Counted from the stretch's first letter, positions 1-4,542 are shown. The stretch: DNA of 5,012 bases from Pseudomonadota bacterium (GCA_023457475.1 JAEWLO010000234.1:1-5012), one strand, 5' to 3'. Program-made: numbers and translations. Notes: generated from the letters alone by a model not told the origin.

Positions 1-33
1 GATGAGGTTGAAGCCGAAGATGATGGGTTCTGA
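1..33 (+). CDS. 3' end of an upstream gene, acidic tail (partial)
   Basis: Frame 1 is open from the window edge to TGA at 31-33 and reads DEVEAEDDGF. Its stop shares one base with the ATG of the PIN gene (TGATG, 31-35). That junction, together with the lack of a clear Shine-Dalgarno sequence before the PIN start, suggests a translationally coupled pair. In VapBC-type modules the antitoxin gene usually sits just upstream of the PIN toxin with this kind of overlap, so this may be the antitoxin tail. Ten residues are not enough to identify the protein, and the fragment could belong to an unrelated gene. Confidence 0.5.
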   Translation, partial: DEVEAEDDGF

Positions 34-452
34 TGGCCAAGAACATTGTTGCCGACAGTTGTTTCTGGTTTGGACTGTTCGATGCACGCGATCAATACCA
101 TGCCGAGGCGTGTGCGATCGAGGGCTCGCTTTCCGTGCACAGTATTCTGCTGCCTTGGCCGACGTTGTACGAATCGTTGAACACGCGATTCATGAGAAAG
201 CGCCAGGAGAGGGACAGATTTCGCACCTACCTCAAACGTGCATCCACCGTTCTGCTCGACGACCTCCCCTACAGAGCGGCTTCTTTGGACCATGTCATGG
301 AGCAGGTAAGCACGCGCCATAGTCTTGTTGACCACGTAATCAGGAGCATGTTGGAAGATCCAAATGTATCGATCGATGCTCTGATAACGTTCAATCCTGC
401 TGATTTCATCGATGTATGTCAGGCGCGGCGCATTGAGCTGATAGAACGCTAG
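33..452 (+). CDS. PIN-domain protein, VapC-like putative ribonuclease
   Basis: The 139-aa product has the layout of a single PIN domain, the metal-dependent RNase fold of VapC toxins. Residues 6-12 (VADSCFW) give the first conserved Asp, D8. E47 lies in TLYES and D100 in SLVDHVI. ALITFNPADF (116-125) resembles the last PIN motif and supplies D124. Together these four acidic residues could form the usual metal site. The length is normal for VapC. The ATG at 33 puts seven residues before D8, as is typical, and overlaps the upstream stop, implying coupled translation. The gene is visibly less GC-rich than the centre of the window (about 40-55% in lines I counted), suggesting recent acquisition. 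PIN membership is well supported. Toxin activity depends on the upstream partner, which lies outside the window. The TAG stop lies in a CTAG shared with the convergent gene. Confidence 0.8.
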   Translation: MAKNIVADSCFWFGLFDARDQYHAEACAIEGSLSVHSILLPWPTLYESLNTRFMRKRQERDRFRTYLKRASTVLLDDLPYRAASLDHVMEQVSTRHSLVDHVIRSMLEDPNVSIDALITFNPADFIDVCQARRIELIER

Positions 453-931
453 GGTGATCCCAACTCCCGATAGCGGACGAATGCAGGCGTTGTACCACTG
501 CAGACTTCCCAGCCCAGCATTGCTAAGCCCACCGTTCTGGGAACTAGGCGCGCGCCACTTCGATAGTACGCAAGAATGCGTCGGCTGATATCCAGCGCGT
601 CAGCCGCGGCATCGAGCGACATGCCGTGGTGGGACATCCACGTGATGACCTGCTGGTGGGAGAAGCCTCCCGCCTGTTCAATCGCCATGGCACGAAGGTT
701 GTCGCTTGCCAGACCGAGTTCATCTTTGCCTGCGAAAACCACGCCGCGCTTCCACTCATCCATCGCGACGTTCTCTACAACGTCCGATGCTCCCAAACGC
801 GCGAGGCTGGGGTATCGGGACGCGACCTCGCCAAGATCCACCTCTCCGGTAAATCCATCGGCAAAACCGATTTCAATACGTCCGTTGCCGAGTGACAGAG
901 CCTTGGTCAGCAGGAATTGAGGATGATCCAT
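449..931 (-). CDS. DUF2442-HTH two-domain protein (NE0471-like), putative DNA-binding regulator
   Basis: The 160-aa product has two parts. Residues 9-80 resemble DUF2442, with FADGFTGEVDLGEV at 23-36 and DELGLASDNL at 70-79. Residues about 90-140 look like a lambda-repressor/XRE-type helix-turn-helix (FSHQQVITWMSHHG, then SLDAAADALDISRRILAYYR). This order is the one known from the Nitrosomonas NE0471 structure family. DUF2442 proteins are often found beside DUF4160 or other toxin-like genes, and with an HTH the protein probably binds DNA. The start at 931 is chosen because a GGAG ribosome binding site lies 7 nt upstream (939-942). A longer reading from 1084 adds 51 residues unlike any domain and runs through the palindromic region. 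The gene faces the PIN gene and ends on the same CTAG. It may autoregulate through the dyads at 943-968. Confidence 0.8.
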   Translation of the reverse strand: MDHPQFLLTKALSLGNGRIEIGFADGFTGEVDLGEVASRYPSLARLGASDVVENVAMDEWKRGVVFAGKDELGLASDNLRAMAIEQAGGFSHQQVITWMSHHGMSLDAAADALDISRRILAYYRSGARLVPRTVGLAMLGWEVCSGTTPAFVRYRELGSP

Positions 932-938
932 GGCGCAA

Positions 939-942
939 CTCC
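939..942 (-). promoter_or_regulatory. Ribosome binding site of the DUF2442-HTH gene
   Basis: CTCC on the plus strand reads GGAG on the minus strand, 7 nt before the ATG at 931. It decides the start at 931 over the upstream in-frame ATG at 1084. Confidence 0.7.
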
Positions 943-968
943 AGTGCAATGATTGCACTATGCAGTGC
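943..968. promoter_or_regulatory. Operator-like cluster of three alternating half-sites
   Basis: A perfect 17-bp palindrome, AGTGCAATGATTGCACT (943-959, 8-bp arms around one base), abuts the ribosome binding site of the DUF2442-HTH gene. A third half-site AGTGC at 964-968 pairs with GCACT at 955-959, giving a second, shorter dyad. Three alternating AGTGC/GCACT sites directly upstream of an HTH gene are what an autorepressor operator would look like. The same site could also affect the divergent kinase operon, whose start is at 1057. Binding by the adjacent protein is inference. Confidence 0.55.
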
Positions 969-1039
969 GGCAGGGGGCGGCGCCACCCCTCCCCTGATTC
1001 CCCGTTCACATTCCCTTCTCTAGATTGGGCGGCAACCAC

Positions 1040-1045
1040 AAAGGA
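1040..1045 (+). promoter_or_regulatory. Ribosome binding site of the histidine kinase gene
   Basis: AAAGGA lies 11 nt before the GTG at 1057, slightly longer than ideal spacing. The reading frame is closed upstream by TAG at 1021, and no ATG lies between, so GTG 1057 is the only good start. Confidence 0.55.
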
Positions 1046-1056
1046 CCGCCGCCCGC

Positions 1057-2058
1057 GTGCTGCAACCGGAACAGGACACTCCAACCTGGCGCATCTACGA
1101 GGCGCTGCTGCAGGCCACGCCGGATCTGTCCTACGTGTTCGATCTGCAGCACCGTTTCATCTACGCCAACAAGGCGTTGCTGGACATGTGGGGCATGAGC
1201 TGGGACGAAGCCATCGGCAAGACCTGCCTGGAGATCGGCTACGAGCCTTGGCATGCGGCGATGCATGACCGTGAAATCGAGCGTGTGATCGCTACCCGCA
1301 AGCCGATCCGGGGCGATGTGCCGTTCCCGCACGTGACCCAGGGCGTCCGCATCTACGATTACATCTTCACCCCGGTGATCGGGCCGGACGGCGCGGTCGA
1401 GGCCATCGCCGGCAGCACGCGCGATGTCACCGAGCGCAACCGGCATGAGCAGCATCTGCAACTGCTGATCAATGAACTCAACCACCGGGTGAAGAACTCG
1501 CTGGTCATGGTCCAGTCCATTGCCCGCCAGACCCTGCGCACTGCGGAGGGACTGCAGGATGCCAACGACAAGATCGAAGAGCGGCTGATGGCCCTGGCCA
1601 GCGCCCACGATGTGCTTACGCGCGAAAACTGGCACAGCGCGGATATCCGCGACCTCGTCGATACGTCGATCGGTGCCTGCGGCGACGGCTCGCAGTTCGA
1701 GGTGCAGGGGGAGAGCTGTCGCCTGGATCCCCGTCGCGCGGTGGCGCTGGCCATGGCGCTGCACGAGTTGAGCACCAATGCGGTCAAATACGGCGCGCTG
1801 TCATCGCCCGTGGGCCGCGTCCGTTTCAGCTGGGGCCGCCGCACGGTGGAAGAGCAGGAGCGTATCGAGCTGCTGTGGCAGGAAAGCGGCGGGCCGTCGG
1901 TGCAGCCGCCGCTGCAGCGGGGCTTCGGCTCACGCCTGATCGAGCGGGGACTCAAACATGATCTGGGCGGTGGCGTCGAACTGGTATTCGCGCCGGACGG
2001 CGTGCGCTGCCAGGTCTGGATGCCACTGCACTCACTGCAGGAGGGGCAGGGCACATGA
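1057..2058 (+). CDS. PAS-domain HWE-family sensor histidine kinase
   Basis: A 333-aa cytoplasmic sensor kinase with no signal peptide or membrane segment. Residues about 18-127 form a PAS domain (SYVFDLQHRFIYANKALLDMWG, ending in the usual GSTRDVTER linker), which would sense an intracellular ligand or redox state. From about 130 an HWE-type kinase core follows. ELNHRVKNSL contains the phospho-accepting H143. The N-box is ALHELSTNAVKYGALS, with H236 and N241. The LWQESGGP segment supplies the WxE signature (W274, E276), and GFGSRLIE (289-296) is the glycine-rich ATP lid. These His-in-N-box and WxE features define the HWE family. The gene starts at GTG 1057, and its TGA overlaps the ATG of the receiver gene (ATGA, 2055-2058), so the two are an operon and almost surely partners. 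HWE kinases are most common in Alphaproteobacteria. The signal is not predictable from sequence. Confidence 0.92.
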   Translation: MLQPEQDTPTWRIYEALLQATPDLSYVFDLQHRFIYANKALLDMWGMSWDEAIGKTCLEIGYEPWHAAMHDREIERVIATRKPIRGDVPFPHVTQGVRIYDYIFTPVIGPDGAVEAIAGSTRDVTERNRHEQHLQLLINELNHRVKNSLVMVQSIARQTLRTAEGLQDANDKIEERLMALASAHDVLTRENWHSADIRDLVDTSIGACGDGSQFEVQGESCRLDPRRAVALAMALHELSTNAVKYGALSSPVGRVRFSWGRRTVEEQERIELLWQESGGPSVQPPLQRGFGSRLIERGLKHDLGGGVELVFAPDGVRCQVWMPLHSLQEGQGT

Positions 2059-2429
2059 GCCGGAACGTGCTGGTGGTGGAAGACGAATCGATGATCGCGA
2101 TGCTGATCGAAGACTGGCTGGAGCTGCAGGGCTACACCGTCTTCGTGGTGCCGGACGTGCGCCATGCCTTGGACGCACTGCGCGATCATCCCATCGACAT
2201 GGCCCTGCTGGACGTCAACCTGGGCGGGACGCCTTCGACGCCAGTGGCGTACGAGCTGGAGGCGCGGGGGATTCCCTTTACGATCGCCACCGGCTACGGC
2301 GCTCAGGGCGTGGATGCCGCCTTCCGCGAGCGCGGATGCCTGCAGAAGCCCTTCCGCATCAGCGACCTGGAACGGGCGGTGAAGGAACTCGACCGACAGG
2401 TGACGGCGCTGGCCGGGCCCGCCGCCTGA
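2055..2429 (+). CDS. Stand-alone receiver-domain response regulator (FAT GUY-like)
   Basis: A 124-aa single receiver domain with no output domain. The acidic pocket is E9-D10-E11 (VVEDE). The phospho-acceptor is D53 in LLDVNL. The switch residue T79 lies in PFTIATGY (74-81), and the conserved K98 in QKPF. PFxxATGY closely resembles the PFxFATGY signature of the FAT GUY receivers, which pair with HWE/HisKA_2 kinases in alphaproteobacterial stress signalling; here one Phe is Ile. The gene overlaps the kinase stop by ATGA and has a perfect AGGAGG at 2039-2044 inside the kinase reading frame, so it is likely well translated. It presumably receives phosphate from the PAS-HWE kinase and acts by protein contact or as a phosphate sink. 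The target is not encoded in this window. Confidence 0.9.
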   Translation: MSRNVLVVEDESMIAMLIEDWLELQGYTVFVVPDVRHALDALRDHPIDMALLDVNLGGTPSTPVAYELEARGIPFTIATGYGAQGVDAAFRERGCLQKPFRISDLERAVKELDRQVTALAGPAA

Positions 2430-2433
2430 ATCC

Positions 2434-2538
2434 TTACATCAACGTGGCGCGCACGACTTCTTCGATCAGGATGATGTAGCAGGCCACGAAGTAGACCTTC
2501 AACAGGGCCGGGTGCTGCTTGGAAGCGAAAGCGCGCAT
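2434..2538 (-). CDS. Small hydrophobic protein, 34 aa, unknown function
   Basis: The minus strand carries ATG (2538-2536) to TAA (2436-2434). The product starts MRAFASKQHP, continues with a hydrophobic stretch at residues 11-25 (ALLKVYFVACYIILI), and ends IEEVVRATLM. By my count 30 of 34 codons end in G or C, as in real genes of this genome, which is strong evidence for coding in a segment that is otherwise becoming AT-richer. It would be a one-pass membrane or membrane-associated microprotein. No good Shine-Dalgarno sequence precedes the ATG, which lowers confidence, but a plausible promoter lies at 2568-2596. The gene is convergent with the receiver gene, with only 4 nt between stops. I do not recognise a family, and a role with the kinase operon is not shown. 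Confidence 0.6.
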   Translation of the reverse strand: MRAFASKQHPALLKVYFVACYIILIEEVVRATLM

Positions 2539-2567
2539 GACGATCAGGTGTTGGGTGGGACGTCATC

Positions 2568-2596
2568 ATTGTGACCATGGGGTGAAATTGAGGCAA
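2568..2596 (-). promoter_or_regulatory. Candidate sigma70-type promoter for the 34-aa gene
   Basis: On the minus strand TTGCCT (2596-2591) and CACAAT (2573-2568) are separated by 17 nt, each matching 4 of 6 consensus bases. Transcription would start near 2561, leaving a leader of roughly 23 nt before the ATG at 2538. The match is moderate and untested. Confidence 0.35.
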
Positions 2597-2598
2597 CG

Positions 2599-2620
2599 GT
2601 CACACATTCAAATTTGTGAC
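2599..2620. promoter_or_regulatory. 22-bp imperfect palindrome, possible regulator site
   Basis: GTCACACATTC (2599-2609) is followed directly by AAATTTGTGAC (2610-2620). The halves are reverse complements at 9 of 11 positions, with perfect GTCACA/TGTGAC ends. It sits just upstream of the candidate -35 of the 34-aa gene and could bind a dimeric regulator. The half-sites point outward compared with a CRP/Clp site, so it is not a standard CRP box. Confidence 0.45.
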
Positions 2621-2663
2621 GGGTTTTGCCTTGCCAAACCCATGAAATTCAAGTACTTGGCAA
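2621..2663. promoter_or_regulatory. AT-richer island with nested inverted repeats
   Basis: Three overlapping dyads are visible. GGGTTT (2621-2626) pairs with AAACCC (2636-2641). TTGCCAA (2631-2637) pairs with TTGGCAA (2657-2663). CAAGTACTTG (2650-2659) is a perfect 10-bp palindrome. There is no T-run after the first dyad, so a terminator reading is weak. Lying between the minus-strand 34-aa gene and the plus-strand DUF1328 gene, this is probably promoter or operator DNA. I could not fix a convincing plus-strand -35/-10 pair. Confidence 0.35.
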
Positions 2664-2727
2664 ATTAGACCGCCCGCAGCGGCTTACCGTCCGTCGGAAA
2701 ATCCCTACAAGTCGATCTTCACTTCCC

Positions 2728-2743
2728 TGACGCGGGCGCGTCA
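2728..2743. promoter_or_regulatory. Perfect dyad TGACGCG-GG-CGCGTCA upstream of DUF1328 gene
   Basis: Seven-base arms are separated by two bases, about 70 nt before the DUF1328 start. The spacer is too short for a good RNA hairpin, so a protein binding site is the likelier reading. A CGTTAACG palindrome at 2764-2771 lies between it and the gene. The rest of 2664-2814 shows nothing else I can name. Confidence 0.4.
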
Positions 2744-2814
2744 CCCGCCCCGGACACGCCGTTCGTTAACGTGAACGCCACTTCGTACTTCCTGCAGAGG
2801 GAAAGGGTTTCAAG

Positions 2815-2988
2815 ATGATCAAGTGGGCCATCATTTTCGCCATCATCGGTGTCATTGCCGGCGTGCTCGGCTTTGCCGGCATCGGCGGCGCGTTCATCGG
2901 CATCGCCAAGTTCCTGTTCTGGGCCGGGATCATCATCGCCGTCATCCTGTTCGTGCTGGGCATGACCGTCGCCAGGAAGGTCGTTTGA
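2815..2988 (+). CDS. DUF1328 (YtjA-family) small inner-membrane protein
   Basis: The 57-aa product begins MIKWAIIFAIIGVIAGVLGF and has two hydrophobic segments, about residues 4-24 and 33-50, split by a glycine-rich turn (AGIGGAFIGIAK). It ends in a basic tail, VARKVV. Length, the aromatic/basic N-terminus, the GF-x-GI-x-G turn and the FxxGIIxxVxF second helix fit DUF1328, the family of E. coli YtjA (about 53 aa). The function of the family is unknown; such genes are often monocistronic. AAGGG at 2803-2807 lies 7 nt before the ATG and supports this start. The preceding 276-bp gene-free stretch carries several dyads, so expression may be regulated. The gene faces the 142-aa gene, with hairpins and a repeat between them. 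Confidence 0.88.
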   Translation: MIKWAIIFAIIGVIAGVLGFAGIGGAFIGIAKFLFWAGIIIAVILFVLGMTVARKVV

Positions 2989-2990
2989 CG

Positions 2991-3013
2991 CCTCATCAGT
3001 GCGAAAGGTGAGG
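2991..3013 (+). terminator. Weak hairpin just after the DUF1328 gene
   Basis: CCTCA (2991-2995) pairs with TGAGG (3009-3013), extendable by a G-U and a C-G pair to a 7-bp stem with a 9-nt loop, starting 3 nt after the stop. No U-run follows, so rho-independent termination is doubtful; 3' end protection is possible. Confidence 0.3.
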
Positions 3014-3044
3014 TTGCCGGCGCTACCGTGTTGGCAGACGTTCC

Positions 3045-3069
3045 GCAGCCACGCAGGGCGTGGCTCTAC
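3045..3069 (-). repeat. SMAG-type repetitive extragenic palindrome (GTAG REP)
   Basis: Read on the minus strand, GTAG (3069-3066) heads a perfect 8-bp stem, AGCCACGC pairing with GCGTGGCT across a CCT loop, followed by GC. A GTAG tetranucleotide at the foot of a short GC-rich stem-loop is the hallmark of the SMAG repeats known from Stenotrophomonas maltophilia. It lies between two convergent genes, the usual place for REPs, and may stabilise or terminate transcripts. Such REPs are thought to be mobilised by a REP-associated tyrosine transposase encoded elsewhere in the genome. Confidence 0.8.
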
Positions 3070-3072
3070 GCG

Positions 3073-3087
3073 GGTGCGGCCGGCACC
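3073..3087 (-). terminator. GC-rich hairpin 3 nt after the 142-aa gene
   Basis: On the minus strand GGTGC (3087-3083) pairs with GCACC (3077-3073) around CGGCC. With the SMAG stem just downstream it makes a double hairpin at the end of the minus-strand cluster. No U-run follows, so intrinsic termination is uncertain. Confidence 0.35.
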
Positions 3088-3090
3088 GGG

Positions 3091-3519
3091 TCAGGCCAGC
3101 GCGGGGCGGGTCAATCCCAGCAGTTCTTCCAGCATCCGCTCGGCACTCGGCCGGCCCTCCTCGTCCAGCGGCACCGCCAGCGACTGCAGCCAGAATCCGT
3201 GGGCTGCACGTCGCGCGGCCGCCAGACGCGGCTCCTGTGCTTCGTTGGCATGCTCGCGCAACTGCACCCGGATCCACGCCTTCAGCGCGTCCACGATCTG
3301 CGGATCCGGCCGCCCGCGCGGCGCGTCCGGGCCGGGCAGGCGGGGAGCCAGACAGGCGCGGAAGATCGCGGTGACATAGGCGCGCGAGAAGCGCCCGTGC
3401 GGCTCCGGATCCAGCCCGATCAGCACGTGCACCGCGTGATCGAAATCCACCAGGGCCGTGTCCAGCGCCGGATCGTCCGGTACCTCGGCAGCGCGCAGCA
3501 AGGGGAAGGGACGAGGCAT
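3091..3519 (-). CDS. Uncharacterised 142-aa soluble protein
   Basis: I do not recognise this protein. It begins MPRPFPLLRAAEVPDD and is rich in Ala, Arg, Leu and Pro. It has no signal peptide or membrane segment and looks mostly helical. Visible segments are an acidic, hydrophobic LVDFDHAVHVLIGLDPEPHGRF (24-45), YVTAIFRACLAPRLPG (48-63), a charged helix IVDALKAWIRVQLREHANEAQE (75-96) and a C-terminal ERMLEELLGL. The ATG at 3519 is supported by GGAG (3526-3529) 6 nt upstream. It follows the ParS/MbcA-like gene by 28 nt on the same strand and is probably the last gene of the mipA cluster. It lacks the RES toxin pattern that would be expected if the previous gene were a standard antitoxin. Coding is likely, since it has a ribosome binding site and tight packing. 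Confidence 0.72.
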   Translation of the reverse strand: MPRPFPLLRAAEVPDDPALDTALVDFDHAVHVLIGLDPEPHGRFSRAYVTAIFRACLAPRLPGPDAPRGRPDPQIVDALKAWIRVQLREHANEAQEPRLAAARRAAHGFWLQSLAVPLDEEGRPSAERMLEELLGLTRPALA

Positions 3520-3547
3520 GCAGTACTCCGTTGACGAGGCGATGCGC

Positions 3548-3772
3548 TCAATGCGCGGAGGGCAGCTGCAGCGGCCGGTGGCCGGGCTGGGCCTGCAGCG
3601 CGTACAGCATCATCAGCACACGCTGGCCCTGGCCGTTGCAGGCCAGCTCAAAGGTGGTGCGTCCCCCCAGAGCGGGCAGGGGACTGTGCAGAATCCATTG
3701 CAGTACGCGCGCGCGATCCGGCTCGATCTGCAGAGCCACATTCGCCACCCGGCGTACGATTCCCGGGCGCAT
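3548..3772 (-). CDS. Short ParS/MbcA/Xre antitoxin-type toxin-binding domain protein (DUF2384-like)
   Basis: The 74-aa product contains ARVLQWILHSPLPALGGRTT followed by FELACNGQGQRVLMMLYAL (residues 21-59). This matches the pattern W-x-x-x-x-P-x-x-x-LGG-x-T-x-x-EL then G-x-x-x-V-x-x-x-L of the C-terminal toxin-binding domain of MbcA/ParS/Xre antitoxins (DUF2384). Full antitoxins of this family carry an N-terminal HTH; here only about 20 residues precede the domain, so DNA binding is unlikely. The ATG at 3772 is 2 nt after the mipA TGA (TGAGGATG) with no properly spaced ribosome binding site, so translation is probably coupled to mipA. No RES-type toxin follows. It may be a decayed antitoxin or a domain reused for another partner, perhaps the next gene's product. 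Family assignment rests on motif reading only. Confidence 0.68.
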   Translation of the reverse strand: MRPGIVRRVANVALQIEPDRARVLQWILHSPLPALGGRTTFELACNGQGQRVLMMLYALQAQPGHRPLQLPSAH

Positions 3773-3774
3773 CC

Positions 3775-4542
3775 TCAGAACCCGTAGCTCAGCGCGACCA
3801 CGGCCGAGTCCATGTACCGGCCTTCGGTCATCGGGCTGTCTTTGACCGCATCGCTCAGGCGGGTGCGACGCAGGGAACCGGTGGCGGTCCAGTGCGCACC
3901 CAGCGGCATCACCGCGGTCAGGTCGATATAGGGGGCCACGCCGCTGCCCGCGCGGTAGGCGGGCAGACCACTGCGCGCGGATTCGGCCGCGCTGATCCCG
4001 AAGTAGTAGTCGTTGAGATCGCTGCTGGCGTATCCGGCCCCGATGCCTGGAACCAGGGTGACGCGCCCGGTGGGAATCGGGTATGCGTATTTGGCGTCGG
4101 CGGCGAGCCCGCCGCCGTGGCCGCTGACTTCCTTCTGCACATTGGCCTGCACGATGCCCCACTGCGCGGTGTGCCGCACCGCCACACCGGCCATGGCGGA
4201 CAGGCTGCGGTTGGACAGCTGGCGCAGGCGCACGTCATCGGTGTCCTTGTGCTTGAAGCGCATCATGTACGGTGACGCCAACAGCGAGACTTCGGTGCTG
4301 TCGCTGTTGAACAGCTTCCAGCCCAGGCTGCCGCCGCGCAGATGGAAGGATTTTCCCTCGTAGTTCACCACCGGCACCGGCAGCACGTCGGTGTCGTAGT
4401 CCGCGTAGGGCGACTTCTGCACGCCGATGGCAAGGCCCACGCTGCTGCGCGGCTTCGCGCCGGGGGCGACCTGTGCCTGCGCGGCGGTACTGGCCAGCAG
4501 GGCGGCCACCGGAAGGACGAAAAGAAGGGATCGAACGCGCAT
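3775..4542 (-). CDS. mipA: MipA/OmpV family outer-membrane beta-barrel protein
   Basis: The 255-aa product has a classic Sec signal peptide (MRVRSLLFVLPVAALLASTAAQA, probable cleavage after AQA at 23) and ends in the outer-membrane signature ALSYGF with a terminal Phe. Family marks include LPVPVVNYEGKSFHLRGGSLG (54-74), NDYYFGISAAES (177-188), a GLPAY segment (192-196) and KDSPM near 234-238. The body alternates hydrophobic and polar residues as barrel strands do. Length is normal for the family. E. coli MipA bridges the murein hydrolase MltA and PBP1B, and other members affect envelope stress and antibiotic uptake. The ATG at 4542 is chosen because it begins the signal peptide; longer in-frame starts lie in the divergent regulator gene. 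The ribosome binding site is weak. It leads a tight three-gene cluster and is divergent from an OmpR-type regulator that may control it. Confidence 0.9.
   Translation of the reverse strand: MRVRSLLFVLPVAALLASTAAQAQVAPGAKPRSSVGLAIGVQKSPYADYDTDVLPVPVVNYEGKSFHLRGGSLGWKLFNSDSTEVSLLASPYMMRFKHKDTDDVRLRQLSNRSLSAMAGVAVRHTAQWGIVQANVQKEVSGHGGGLAADAKYAYPIPTGRVTLVPGIGAGYASSDLNDYYFGISAAESARSGLPAYRAGSGVAPYIDLTAVMPLGAHWTATGSLRRTRLSDAVKDSPMTEGRYMDSAVVALSYGF

Noticed and set aside
547..556. GGCGCGCGCC 10-bp palindrome
   Set aside because: It lies inside the DUF2442-HTH coding region, and such GC palindromes arise by chance in high-GC DNA.
932..1084. Longer start of the DUF2442-HTH protein at 1084 giving 211 aa
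   Set aside because: The extra 51 residues match no domain, run through the palindrome cluster and the kinase start, and the ATG at 931 has a properly spaced GGAG.
1006..2189. Long minus-strand frames opposite the histidine kinase (1006-1764 and 1359-2189)
   Set aside because: They are complementary shadows of a kinase with complete HWE motifs, have no recognisable domain, and overlap a clear gene over their whole useful length.
2303..2596. 97-codon minus-strand frame covering the end of the receiver gene
   Set aside because: Low-complexity Arg/His/Pro-rich product overlapping the receiver; the 34-codon frame in another register has the far better codon pattern.
2599..2620. CRP/Clp binding site
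   Set aside because: The half-sites are TCACA-N10-TGTGA, the reverse order of the TGTGA-N6-TCACA consensus.
2664..2814. EcfG-type general stress promoter suggested by the nearby HWE kinase
   Set aside because: No GGAAC-N16-18-GTT pattern was found, and that sigma factor system is confined to Alphaproteobacteria.
3091..3519. RES-domain toxin downstream of the ParS/MbcA-like gene
   Set aside because: None of the expected Arg-Glu-Ser regions or the GGRWN-type motif is present in the 142-aa product.
3028..3534. Plus-strand frames across 2999-3534
   Set aside because: They span the SMAG repeat and the 142-aa gene, have no ribosome binding site or domain, and look like shadows of the minus-strand gene.
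3773..4162. N-terminal extension of the 74-aa protein to 204 aa
   Set aside because: The extension lies entirely inside mipA in another frame and is Arg-rich shadow sequence; only the part after 3772 has domain character.
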